Numbered from the stretch's first letter, positions 26,192 through 36,785 are shown. The stretch: 64,000 nt of DNA from Diplocarpon mali (GCA_024741835.1 JAENRP010000022.1:1-64000), one strand, 5' to 3'. The notes: generated from the sequence alone by a model not told the origin. Numbers and translations: made by a program.

Positions 26192-27453
26192 ATTTGTGGC
26201 GATGTATATCCACCGGCTAGCATTTGCTTTTTCTGTAGAGTAGCAAGCATAGCAAAGCATTGAGGTGTTAATGTCTTTTCAGTTTGACTTTTCTTTTGGC
26301 ATTTTTGATAGAATTTGTCTCAAGCCTAGCTACCGAGTCAACTCTTTACCTTCAGATTCTGTCAAGACGTTTGTCTATTTCACTACAGACTTAGGCATCG
26401 CCCCTGGTCCGATGGCCTCGGCAAAATTCATGCATGGTGTAGCCACCAGGAAAATTTTCTAGCGCTTTTAATGGTACGCACGTTAATTTTTGAGGCCAGT
26501 AACCGCTTCCAAGGCATAAGCATGCATAATTGTTTGCAGGGTGTTTGTGCTAGATTTGGGTTGGGAGGAAGGGGCTTTGTCCAGCAAATTTCAGGGTCCG
26601 GTTTGTCAATCTGGCACGTAGATCTGATATTGAGTCATGAGCAAGGGCCATGACTATTCCATTAAGCATGCGAAAGCACCATTCAAATCATTCCGCAGGA
26701 GAGATGGCTTGATTTCGAAGACTTTGCGTGCACCGGCCTCGCTTTGACTCACGTAGTGTTCGGAACAGCTTTCTGCACCATAACCCTAAACATACATCTG
26801 CTACCGCACAGACATGGCTGGTATCATCTCTATGAACTCACCATCTTCTAACCTGACTCTCTTTCGCTTAAATTCATGTTTGTTTTATCAGAACGATCTT
26901 TGCCGTGGGTTGGTCGATTTCGCTCGGCAACCGAGTCGCGCGTGAGCCTCAATCGTAAGCTGTTGGAGGCTGTTACATCGATCCAACCGCTCAGTGCGTG
27001 ATTGGCGCTGCCGCTCTGCGACTGGCTCGCACAGAATATGCCTTCCTAGCTGTCAATATCTCCGGCAAGCCTAAACACGGCAATGTACTCACAACATCTA
27101 AATATACTCGAGGAAAAGCCACTCCTCTGCATGTTTAGACGGCAATATCTCGTTACGCGTCGTTGCCTTTTCTGAAAGATCTGCATCCACACGGGCTCGT
27201 TTGGGGCGGCAACCGGAAGTATGCAACGCTCGAAGTTCAGATGATACTCGAGGCGATCCACACCCGCAATGTATAAGGGCCCTCGATACATTCCGTACTC
27301 CACTGTTCATTCTCTTTTTCCTTTCCATCACAGAATCAACTCATTCTTACAGGACTTGACGTCTCAGCAGCTGGTCTCTTCGTTCTTTTCAGCTCAGCTT
27401 AACCAGACGCTCCAACTTTTCGGTTTCTACCAACTACCAACTACACATCCAAG
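26192..27453. other. intergenic, upstream of the repeat-protein gene
   Basis: About 1.26 kb after SLA1. No coding region is supported. The sequence just before 27454 (pyrimidine-rich, then CACATCCAAG before the ATG) looks like a leader of the secreted repeat-protein gene. Confidence 0.5.
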
Positions 27454-29073
27454 ATGCGTGGGTCAGCCTTCTTTACCTACGCGCTGGTCGCACTTAGCGC
27501 TGGAGTCATCGCCACTCCGAGCGAGAAGTTCGAGGAGAGAGATAGCCTAGTTCTCGCCGAGAGAGACGGAGCTGGCAACAACGGGGGCTTCTTCCAGCGT
27601 CGACAAGAGGCTCGTGCTGCGTCAGTCTAAATTCGTATTCTGAACTAGTTTCAGTACTGACGAAGATATAGCGCGGCATCAGGACCGGCTAAGGCTAAGC
27701 CTACCAAAGGGGCTGCTGCTTCCAAGGCAGCTCGCGCTGCGTAGGTTTATACTTGAATTCCAAGCTAGTTTTAATACTAACAAGAATATAGCGCGGCATC
27801 AGGGCCGGCTAAGGCTAAGCCTACCAAGGGGGCTGCTGCTTCTAAGGCGGCTCGTGCTGCGTAGGTTTATACTTGAATTCCAAGCTAGTTTTAATACTAA
27901 TAAGAATATAGTGCGGCATCAGGACCAGCTAAGGCCAAACCTACTAAAGAATCTGGTGCTGCGTAAGTTTATATTTGAATTCCCAACCTATTTTGGTATT
28001 AATAAGAGTATAGCGCGCCATCAGGACCTGCCAAAGCCAAGCCTACTAAGGAGGTTTCTGCCCCTATCGAGGCTCGCGCTGCGTGAGTTTACATTCGAAT
28101 TTTGAGCTGGCTTGAGTCCTAAAGAAGATATAGCGCGGCATCAGGACCGGCTAAGGCTAAGCCTACCAAGGGGGCTGCTGCTTCTAAGGCGGCTCGCGCT
28201 GCGTAGGTTTATACTTGAATTCCAAGCTAGTTTTAATACTAATAAGAATATAGCGCGGCATCAGGACCGGCTAAGGCTAAGCCTACCAAGGGGGCTGCTG
28301 CTTCTAAGGCGGCTCGCGCTGCGTAAGTTCATATATGAATTCTAAGCTAGTTCCAATACTAATAAGAATATAGTGCGGCATCAGGACCAGCTAAGGCCAA
28401 ACCTACCAAAGAATCAGGTGCTGCGTAAGTTTATATTTGAATTCCCAACCTATTTTAGTGTTGATAAGAATACAGCGCCGCATCAGGACCTGCTAAGGCC
28501 AAGCCTACCAAAGAGGCTCGTGCTGCGTAAGTCCGAGACAGACCAATCTGTGAAGCAGTCTTGCGCACAAATACTGACTGACATGTTTACAGAGCTGCTG
28601 CTAGTGGTGCGAAGCCAGCCAAGACATCAGCGGTTGCCTCTAAGAGATCAGAAGCACGTGCCGCGTAAGTGTATCTCCCGCAGGTAGTTTCGGACAAGCA
28701 TTTACTGACAAACTACAGAGCGCAATCTGCAGCACCTAAGAAGCCTGCTCCGTAAGCCCTGCAACCGTCCTGGTATTTGGTGTCAAAGAGCCTGACAAAT
28801 GTACAGCGCTGCCCCGAGTGGAGCCAAGCCAGCCAGAGCTGAAGCTCGTGCCGCGTAGGTCTATCATCTGCTTGCATTCTTACTGTTGAGGTGATAGAAG
28901 CTAATAAATATAAAGCGCCGCCTCGGGAGCCGCTTCAAAGAAGCCAGCTGTATCAAAGAGAGCTGCTACCGCCAGCGGCAAGAAGGCAGCGTTAGTTCTT
29001 CCTACATAGTTGATGTTGAGTGGATGCATGCTTACATATCAATAGACCCTCTGCCGTTGCCAGACGGGCATAG
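27454..29073 (+). CDS. Secreted Lys/Ala-rich repeat protein encoded by tandem exon-intron units
   Basis: I read 14 exons: 27454-27620, 27672-27740, 27792-27860, 27912-27962, 28014-28082, 28134-28202, 28254-28322, 28374-28424, 28476-28526, 28593-28664, 28719-28751, 28807-28854, 28916-28990 and 29046-29073. They give 306 residues. All 13 introns are phase 2, GT..AG, mostly 51 nt, many with TACTAAC/TACTAAT branch sites. Exon 1 encodes a signal peptide (MRGSAFFTYALVALSAGVIA, probable cut before TPSEKF) and a propeptide-like part with a dibasic site (GGFFQRRQEAR). Exons 2-9 each encode a 17- or 23-residue repeat with core SGPAKAKPTK ending ESGAA or ARAA. Exons 10-13 are diverged Lys/Ala/Pro versions with KR sites (SKRSEAR, SKRAATASGKK). 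There is almost no aromatic or Cys residue after exon 1. Function is unknown; the mature part is strongly basic and resembles histone H1 tails in composition. It could be a cell-wall or antimicrobial protein, an effector or a processed peptide precursor. Confidence 0.8.
27672..28592 (+). repeat. Tandem array of eight exon+intron units, order A-A-B-C twice
   Basis: Unit starts are 27672, 27792, 27912, 28014, 28134, 28254, 28374 and 28476. A units are 120 bp (69-nt exon, 51-nt intron). B units are 102 bp (51+51) with a diagnostic intron segment GAATTCCCAACCTATTTT. The first C unit is 120 bp; the second has lost an 18-nt piece of its exon and is followed by a diverged 66-nt intron. Introns are as conserved as exons, and exons at 28134 and 28254 are identical. 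This points to recent segmental duplication of whole exon-intron units. Confidence 0.9.
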
Positions 29074-30702
29074 GTCAAGCTAAGAAGTGATACTATGATG
29101 TGATTTAGATGAGATGGACGGCGTTCACTTGATTAAGGTATTAAAAAAAATACAATTACACTCTTTTCGCCCGTATCCGGGTATCACATACGTTTTCAAC
29201 TTGTGGGTCGTCTCGTAAACACTGCCATATCGCTAGCCACGGTATCATGGTAACTATCTTCATTCCTATCCGCATTGATAAGTATCGCTTCATAGTCTCA
29301 GATATGCGAGTTTGACCAAGGACGGACATGCAATGGGTCTTCGGGGGCCCTTCGGCTCTCAGACCTGGACTTTCCATCTCTACTCCGTCAGCACGATTCC
29401 TCCAGCCCTAGGAAGTGAGGCACCAGCTGGCAGCCTCTAGATCCCTATCGCTCCGGAGAAGAGATGTACCTCCCAAGACACCCCGAATCACCAGCTCCAA
29501 ATTGAAGGATATTCTCCAACGTCTCATTCTCCCGGTCCTCGTCTCCACTCCGCGCCGGCCCGACAGATCGGTGCCGTTGAGTGGTGCTCGTCCCCGAGTC
29601 TCTGTTCGCTCAATTCTTCCCGCAGTGGAAGAGGGAATCTGCCTCTCTTCTCCGGGTCGCTCTCGGTGTTTCTTAGGCCAGTCCGAGACAGGCCGAGTCA
29701 AGACCAGTCCACGCTTCCCTTCCTAGGAGTTGGAGTGAAGTTCGATCCGGGTTTCGCATGGAGCTGGCAAGTCCGTTCCTGTGCGCGACCCGACGTCTGA
29801 GCTCGGCCTGCCCAAGACGTGTACGTGTCGCCAGCCATGCTTTGTTTTCACAGAGGATCGTTAGGATCTAGGGACAGTAACCCGAGGGCATTGGTATCGG
29901 GCTGATGGAGGGATTTGCTTATAGCAGACAATCGTGGGGCTTCTATCGGTGAGTCTAGCAACAACTCTCCAACGTCTGGACCTAGGATCCTGGCTCGGCT
30001 GAGCAGATTTCGATGGCTGTCGCGAGCGCACCGGGGGCGAGGAAGTACTCATGCATGCTCGATAGGCGAGAGCCTGCTCGGTGTGGCGACTGCGGAGTGC
30101 GAGTCGTGACGAGCTGGGATTTGGTACGAGGGCGAGATGTGTTGAATCTGATTGTATGTAGCTACCGAGCCGTGATGAGTCGGACTCAAACATATGACTC
30201 ATCTATACCCTTAAATGAAAGGACATTCATATGCTTGCGAGATTCAACTGCCTGGACTAGACTAAATAACTTCCGTCCACGGAAGACAAGCGGGCGTGCA
30301 AGAGTATATGATAAGCACATCATGAGAGGATTCCGGGTCACTAGGTCAGCACCTGCTGGTGTTTTACTGTTTGATGTAGAAATAAAACAGCCAACCAGAG
30401 ATTTCGATTCATGAAGGATCCCAAGTCCTTGATCTTTATTCTATGCTCCTATATTGCACTTGCTTTACGACTTCACAATCGCAATTGGGAATTTCTAAGG
30501 TCATCGAAACTGCGCAGCACAGGCTGATTCCGCCATCAAGATCCAAAAAGGTGGGTTGATCCAAGTGTACAACTCCAGCAGGAATAACGGTGAGTACAGG
30601 CTCGACAACAATACAAATAAGTTAAAGGAATCGTAAGGAGTGAGCCTTATTACCGAGATACTGTTTACGAAACCACATCAAGCCTCATTTCTCTATCATG
30701 GA
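29074..30702. other. intergenic, nothing recognised
   Basis: About 1.6 kb between the repeat-protein gene and the TLC-domain gene. Overlapping short frames on both strands (29408-29726, 29861-30414) have arginine/serine-rich shadow-like translations and no motif. Confidence 0.5.
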
Positions 30703-31819
30703 TCATGAGATGACATCAACGGGCTCAGCTTCAACATTCCTTCTCCGCACCTCGGTCTTGTCAATACCGATCCTCGACTTCCCATTGGTTCCAGTGCTTC
30801 TCGTAACAACCGGCTTCTCTTTCGGCCTCGGTTCCTGTGACGGCTGGAACCGTTTGCGGACCGTCTCCACCATCTTTCCGAACCAGTAGAAGTTCAGGGT
30901 GTTGAGCACGACGTTGCTACCCAGGTACGTGAACGCAAGCCAGAGCGGGACGTACTCTTCGCCCGCAAAACGCATCATGTCGTCGTGGATGGGAGCTGCG
31001 CTTTTGCCAGCTGCTGCGGCAGTGCCGTTCAAGGCATCGATGTCGATGCTTGTGGTGACTGGCTGGTGGTGGAGTGCTTGCCAGACATCTTGGTATACCC
31101 GGACTGATTGATAAGTTCCCCACACGAGACGGCAACTAAAGAACGTGAACAGGAGTATGATACCGTTGTATAATTGAGCCTTGGAGCCGGTCATATCGAG
31201 TTTATCGAAGAACCAGTGGAAGTTCAGGAACGGAGAGGAGAGTTCGTAGAGAATGAAAGTGCATCCGTAGAAGTTCACAAATGGCCTCTGGATGATACTT
31301 TTAGCTCTGGAGGTCCGAATACATGGATTAACTTACGAATCCAAACGAGAAAACTATCAGGGCACTCAGAGCATGGGCGAGCATGCCGAGGCCAAACACT
31401 CTGACATTCTGGAGGGTGACTATCAAATCCCACAGGAAGTAGCCGGTTGCCATGCCCTGGATCATCCCCGCAGCACCAGTATAGCCCCAAATACGCTGTT
31501 GCCAGTCCATATTCTTGCGCTCCTCATCGTAAAACATCACCCATAGCGCGAGAAGGTTGATGGTCGTGCTCTGGACCAGAGAGACCACATGGACGTCCCA
31601 GTTTATCTTTCGTTCTGGCGAGAGCTTTGCATACTGGACTGGGAACAGGCGCCGCGAGAGCTTGGGCGCAACGACATCATTGATCAGCGTGTAGGCCAAA
31701 AATGATATGACAACTTCGTGGATGTGCAGAGGCAGGGTGGCAAGGTGGAAGAAGTCGGAGAAGGGCTGCACTGCTCTACTGAGCCATGGTATGGGCGAGA
31801 GAGGAAACGGATCGTGCAT
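30703..31819 (-). CDS. TLC-domain (TRAM-LAG1-CLN8) multipass membrane protein
   Basis: Exons 31819-31337 and 31287-30703 (49-nt intron) give 355 residues. Five to seven hydrophobic spans are visible. Characteristic TLC pieces are GMATGYFLWDLIVTL, LAHALSALIVFSFGF with the intron right after, and FILYELSSPFLNFHWFFDKL. These match TMEM56/TLCD4-type fungal proteins. Members act in the ER or Golgi membrane and the fold is shared with ceramide synthases, but this subgroup lacks an established enzymatic role. The C-terminal tail is basic (VETVRKRFQPSQEPRPKEK). Removing the intron joins FGF to RPFVNFYG, a junction expected for the family. The next gene upstream on the same strand is the amidohydrolase, 0.9 kb away. 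Confidence 0.85.
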
Positions 31820-32714
31820 TATCGCCGAGGAGTGAGAGGTTTGACGATGAGGAGCGTATGATAGGAGAGCAGTTTAGGAGGATAAGATAAACAAATTTAG
31901 ACACCGTGATGTGACACCGTCCTGGCCACGAGAAGGCCTCCGCTTGGATGGTGAACGGCTCGAGAGAGTGTCTTAGTCGTGGGTTAGCATGGGGTAGATA
32001 TATATAACAGCTGGTCCTAGCAGAGTGAGCGCTCGACCAGAAATACCAGGCTAGCCCTAATACAGGCAAGCGTATTGCAGGAGCCCGATGATCAGTTCAG
32101 GGTCCAAGGCACAAGGCACATGAGACATATCGGATTGTGGATTTGGCACCTCTTTGCTACAACTCATCTACATTGCTTACAACTGACACGTACGTCGAGT
32201 ATATATAGGCGCGTCGTGTCGTCGACATGATGGCGCAGGAAGCCCAGAGCTGGCTGGCTAGCCAGCGACCACCGCACTGCCCAAGGTAAGGGGTCCTTCG
32301 ACCCGAGTGAATACCGAGATACTATCATACCTGGGTTTCTTATATTGCCTTATCTCTTCCTTGAGCCTGATTCCAGCACGTGCAACGAGAAAGACTGCCC
32401 TCGTGATCCAGCGAGTCAGGGGCCACCACCTTTCGTGAGTCTTCAAATCTCACCTGCTGACTCTCCCTCCCTTGAAGAACGTTGTCCTCTCTCGGCCTGG
32501 GTCACAAACGATGTCCTGGATTGTCTTTCTTGTCCTGAATCCAGGCCCGCTTACAGGTTGATTGAAGACAATGAGGTCTGCAGGGTCTCCCACATCCATG
32601 TCAATCTCGCAAGATACCGGTAGCTCGATTCCTATGGCCAACTTGGCTCGATTTGATACGCATTGCTATGTTTGGTGAGTTAGCCGACGTTGCAAGAACA
32701 ACAGCGCCTCGGCA
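31820..32714. other. intergenic, nothing recognised
   Basis: About 0.9 kb between two minus-strand genes; it holds the TLC gene promoter and the amidohydrolase 3' end. Short frames here have no motif. Confidence 0.5.
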
Positions 32715-33948
32715 TCATCTCACCAGCAGCAAATCCATCTCTTGCTTCGTCGCGGCCTGGTACACACCGACTCCGAAGCTCGCAAGACTCAAGGGATCAC
32801 AGCTGCCGTGAGGGGTAAATGCATTGCCGACGTTGTTGATCCCGATGGCGGCGTTGAGCCCATACTTCTGGATGACATCAAGAACCTGCAGAGTTCCTCG
32901 AACTCTCTGCCCGCTCTCTTCGTCTTTCGCGGGTCTGCCCATCATGAACAGATCAGACGTCGGGAGGCCGACGAAAGCCACCGGCAGTCCTTTTATCTTG
33001 TCGCGCATCGTCAGCCATTGGCTGTCACTGAAGAGAGTAAGACGAGTGCAGTGTCCAAAGACAACAGAACGGTGCCTATGATGATTCCAATTTGAAGGCC
33101 ACTTCAAGGTGTGGAGGAGCTGTAAGGTCTCGCCGATCATACTTGGCTGTTTTGGGTCCAGGTTGTAGTCGATATGAAAGTCCAAATGAAGTCCATACCG
33201 GATCGCTGTCCTGATAGCAAACTCAATATTGGCAATCTGCTTCTTATGCTCACCATTCTCCTCAACATATGGAGTGCTGCCGAAGACCTCTACACCCGTT
33301 CTGTTTGCAGCACTGTCGAGTAACCTCATCATAGACTTTCCTTTGTCCGGGTAGCTGACAATAGGATCTTGGGCGAAGACACAGATTTGGATGTGGCATC
33401 GCCTCTTGAACTCTGCCTTGAGTGCGAGACCCGCATCGAGACACTTCATCTTGACTCCCAGATCGACTTCGACAAAGGCTCTCATGTGGGTGACTCCAAA
33501 GCTGATGCTCTCCTCGATCAGAGCGCGCCCTCGTTCCAGTAGATCATCTTGATCAAATCGAGACTTCGCTTCGCCTGTGCCGAGTATGAGACAGGGGAAC
33601 TGGTAAGGCGAAATCCGACCTACTCGTTAACTTCAATGCCTCAGCGAAGTCACCATCCTTGATCTCCAAGTCCGCGTACTTGGGATGGCTCAGCAAAAAT
33701 GCTTTGTCTAGGTGGATATGGGGATGGCACAGAGAAGGGCACACGAATTGGGCACCATGATTTTGGTTTTGATGGTGACCTATTGCTTGACCAGGCTCAT
33801 CGGGCTCATGCTTATTTAGTGACTGGATGACTCCGTTCCTGCAACTGATGTCCCATCGAGTATGATCTGGCTTTCCTGCGACATAGACTCCCTTCAAGGC
33901 TAGCTCTGAGCTGCTGTCGCCCAAGTCGGAATGGACGCGAGGCGCCAT
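32715..33948 (-). CDS. Metal-dependent amidohydrolase, cytosine-deaminase (CodA)-like
   Basis: Exons 33948-33624 and 33574-32715 (49-nt intron) give 394 residues. The TIM-barrel amidohydrolase signature is present: HPHIHLDKAF (about 75-84, first metal-binding His pair), a second His in LHLDFHIDYNLDP, VFGHCTRLT (third His) and a late Asp region (INNVGNAFTPHGSCDPLSLA). Also visible are SFGVTHMRAFVEVD and FAQDPIVSYP, as in CodA-type enzymes. The usual fungal cytosine deaminase (Fcy1) belongs to a different fold, so this resembles a bacterial-type enzyme found scattered in ascomycetes. Substrate is not determinable here; cytosine, creatinine, isopropylammelide-like or another cyclic amide is possible. 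It is divergent with COG8 across 329 bp. Confidence 0.82.
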
Positions 33949-34277
33949 GTGCGTTGTTCATGGCAAAGATTGTAGGTGAGGTGAAGAGCTCCAGTTTATA
34001 GATTTCGTATGATGAGTCAGAAGCCGGGGAAATCGTGGTTAGTTAATGCGTAGCGCCGGATATCATCGAAGATGACGCGCCTGCGTGGAAGGGAGAACTG
34101 ATTAATAAATAACCTTTGTCGGCTTGCTTCCGCTCCAGATCAAGCTTTCACATTTAGCGAACCTCCAAACCTCAGATCATCCGTTCCTTTGTCTCCAGTT
34201 CTGTCCTTTCTGTCCCATCTGTCCCAGACCGTTGCGCCTCCCAGCCGCCACAAGGTCACAGGCAATTCGCAGCAACC
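33949..34277. promoter_or_regulatory. bidirectional promoter region, amidohydrolase/COG8
   Basis: A 329-bp interval between two divergent start codons. It must hold both promoters; no specific factor site was recognised. Confidence 0.5.
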
Positions 34278-35705
34278 ATGGTAGATCCATTGTACGAGCT
34301 CCTGATCCCGTACTTCAACGCGCCCTCACCACGACCGACGCCGTCCTTGAAAGACCCGACAACCACGGGCTACCTGACGCGACTCACAACCCTCCCCCTC
34401 TCATCCCTCAGCAGCAGCGAGCCGCAATCGCTCTCACAAACCACGAATTCCCTCCTCTCCTCCCTCCAGGCCCTCTCGAAACGCTCCCACAAATCCATCA
34501 TCGACTCCTCCACCCACCTGTCAACGCTGAGCAGTACGCTCCCAGGTCTCGCTCAATCCACTGCCTCCCTGCGCGACGCGCTCCCCAAACTCGACGATGC
34601 CGCCATACGCTTCAGCGAAACCTACAACACGCGCGCCGAAAATGCACTGCTAGACCGTCGCCGGAAGGCCCTCCTGCTCTCCCGCAACATCGACCGGCTG
34701 TCTGACATTCTCGACCTGCCTACCCTCCTTTCCTCCGCAATCTCAACCTCCAATGCCGCGACCACGTCCACATCCGCCTCCAACACCACCCTCAACTATG
34801 CGTCTGCGCTGGATCTCAACTCGCATATCAGACGTCTTCATGGCTTATATCCTGACTCGGCGCTCATCTCGAGCGTGGAGAAGCAGGCGGAGGAAGCGAT
34901 GCAAGACATGGCCACGAACCTCATCGGCAGCCTGAAAACCAACTCCCTAAAACTAGCAAGCGCCATGCGTACCATCTCGTGGCTACGCCGGGTAGCCCCC
35001 GAACTCGATCCCGCACCGGCGTCCTCGCTCCCCACCGCAAGCCTCCATCACAGCGGCGCCGCAAGCCGCGAAGGCAGTCTCGGCGCCCTGTTCCTCGTAT
35101 GCCGGCTCGCGAACCTGCAGCAGATGCTCTCCGCGCTCGAACCCCTGCGGGAACTGGCCGACCAGGAAACCATACGGCTGCAGGGCGCTGCTGGCGGCAC
35201 GCCGACCACGAAGGAGAGGAGTAAATGGGAAGGCGGGCAGCAGACCGAGCGCTACCTCAAGCGCTACATTGAGATCTTCCGCGAGCAGAGCTTCGCTATC
35301 ATCTCCATGTTCCGCAGCATCTTCCCCTCCTCTCACGACGACACTACGGCCATCCTCAAAACCCTCGGCCGGGATGGGCACACGAAGGAGGATCCGCTGC
35401 TGCCGCTGCCGAGCTCGCTCGGCACGTTTCCGCTGCAGCTGGTGGGGATGCTGGAAGAAACCCTGAAGAGGTACCTGCCGAACGTGAGAGACCGCAGTAG
35501 TCGGGATAGCTTGCTCACGCAGGTCCTGTACTGTGCGGGGAGTCTGGGTCGGTTGGGGGGTGATTTTGGGGTGGTGCTTGCGTTTCTCGGGGAGGGTGCA
35601 GGGGATGATGGGGATGAGGAAGAAGAGGAGTGGGTGGAGGTGATACGAAGACATCGGGTCCTCGCTGGGCGGTTGGAATCCATGGTTGGGGCGAAGGATG
35701 GGTAG
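34278..35705 (+). CDS. COG8: Conserved oligomeric Golgi complex subunit 8 (Dor1 family)
   Basis: A single exon of 475 residues from ATG 34278 (MVDPLYELLIPYF). The N-terminal half carries the Dor1/COG8 pattern: GYLTRLTTLPLSSL, KSIIDSSTHLSTLSSTLPGL, a coiled-coil region with RAENALLDRRRKALLLSRN and the segment IDRLSDILDLPTLL. Further on are LDLNSHIRRLHGLYPDSALI, EAMQDMATNLIGSLKTNSLKL and YLKRYIEIFREQSFAIISMF. COG8 is in lobe B of the tethering complex for retrograde intra-Golgi vesicles. It ends with an acidic run and VLAGRLESMVGAKDG. Third codon positions are strongly G/C, unlike the genes to its left. The length is at the short end for filamentous fungi. Confidence 0.9.
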   Translation: MVDPLYELLIPYFNAPSPRPTPSLKDPTTTGYLTRLTTLPLSSLSSSEPQSLSQTTNSLLSSLQALSKRSHKSIIDSSTHLSTLSSTLPGLAQSTASLRDALPKLDDAAIRFSETYNTRAENALLDRRRKALLLSRNIDRLSDILDLPTLLSSAISTSNAATTSTSASNTTLNYASALDLNSHIRRLHGLYPDSALISSVEKQAEEAMQDMATNLIGSLKTNSLKLASAMRTISWLRRVAPELDPAPASSLPTASLHHSGAASREGSLGALFLVCRLANLQQMLSALEPLRELADQETIRLQGAAGGTPTTKERSKWEGGQQTERYLKRYIEIFREQSFAIISMFRSIFPSSHDDTTAILKTLGRDGHTKEDPLLPLPSSLGTFPLQLVGMLEETLKRYLPNVRDRSSRDSLLTQVLYCAGSLGRLGGDFGVVLAFLGEGAGDDGDEEEEEWVEVIRRHRVLAGRLESMVGAKDG

Positions 35706-35924
35706 ACGTGTCTTGCGTCCCGGCGACGAGCAGCGGAGGTGCTTGCATAGGAGTATTTGGAATAGACACAGTCTTTGACCCCATGGCGGTCCCTCCCGGA
35801 AGTGCCACCTGAATATTCTCTACGCCGTCGACCCGTCGATGCCCGGCACACAGGTAGACAAGAGTGCGGCCAACCTCGGGGCCTCCCTGCCTCCTTCCCA
35901 AGCCGAGCCCCACGGGCGCCGAGC

Positions 35925-36000
35925 CTTCGAGTGCCGAGTGCCGAGTGCCGAGTCCCGAGTCTCGTATGCCGAGTCCCGAGTCCCGCGTCCCGTCCCGAGC
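35925..36000 (+). repeat. CCGAGT-type microsatellite
   Basis: Imperfect 6-7-bp repeats of CCGAGTG/CCGAGTC over about 75 bp, open in several frames and producing spurious frames on both strands. Confidence 0.75.
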
Positions 36001-36480
36001 CGAGCCCCGCCGAGCCGAAACACCAGCGCCCCGTCTCCCGCTAGCTACGGGCAGAGTCACGGGGCCGTGTCGGTCGGCGCGCGAGTGCGGGTCCGAGGAT
36101 ATAGGGGAGGATGGAGGGGAGGATGTAGGGGAGAGGCAGGTCTGGCTATTGCCGTCCCTCTCTTCTCTCTCCTGATGCCTCTTTTCGAACACCCCCCCTC
36201 CCCCTCCGTTTGCTCGTGCGGGGTTCGGGGTTGGAGTGTGGTGGAGTGTGGGGTCTTTTGGGGTCTTTTGGGGTCTTTGTCTTTTTTTCTGGTTGTTGTT
36301 CTTCTGCAAGGATGACTCCACTGTCCGAGATCTGTTCGGGATCTGGGATCCAGGGTTGCTAGGGCGCATGGCATTATCTAGCCTCCCCGGACCCGAGAGC
36401 TTGTCGCAGAGTCCTCGCGCAAGAGAGTGCTCGCTTACCGCTTTCTATGGATATTTCGAGACACTGTTGTATCCCACTCT

Positions 36481-36552
36481 TGTATCCACTATTGTACCTC
36501 CTATTATATACACGATTGTATCCACGACTGTATCCACTATTGTATCCACCAT
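36481..36552 (+). repeat. 12-bp minisatellite, six copies
   Basis: Six contiguous 12-mers related to TGTATCCACTAT, three of them differing at only one or two bases from it, the others more diverged. Because 12 is a multiple of three the tract is open in all plus frames. Confidence 0.85.
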
Positions 36553-36785
36553 CATATTCCCCACACTTGCCCCCAAGCACGTGCATGGGTGCTACCACGC
36601 CGCCTCATCACCGGCTGATAGTGCGGGGATCCAGAGACGTCGTCCATCTGGCCTCCATCAGGCGACTACCGACTGGTAGACCAGGAGATCCCCTCAGATG
36701 GGCTGCCCCTCACGTCTGTCCCACCGCCTTCCAGATGCAAACCCTCCCGATCCATCTCTGCGACCCATGCCCGCGCGCGAGCCTG

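Larger units (their letters stand above)
35706..36785. other. GC-rich intergenic region with simple repeats
   Basis: Convergent 3' regions of COG8 and FTR1. It contains CCGAGT-type repeats (about 35925-36000), a G-rich purine stretch near 36090-36140, repeats of GGGGTCTTTT near 36250-36280 and a 12-bp minisatellite at 36481-36552. Open frames here are products of repeat composition, not genes. Confidence 0.6.

Noticed and set aside
27672..28526. CRISPR-like regular array
   Set aside because: The 120-bp periodicity is produced by repeated exons and spliceosomal introns in a eukaryotic gene; there are no unique spacers between short palindromic repeats.
30700..33950. Biosynthetic cluster linking the TLC protein and amidohydrolase
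   Set aside because: Only two genes, no tailoring enzymes, transporter or regulator nearby; adjacency alone is not support.
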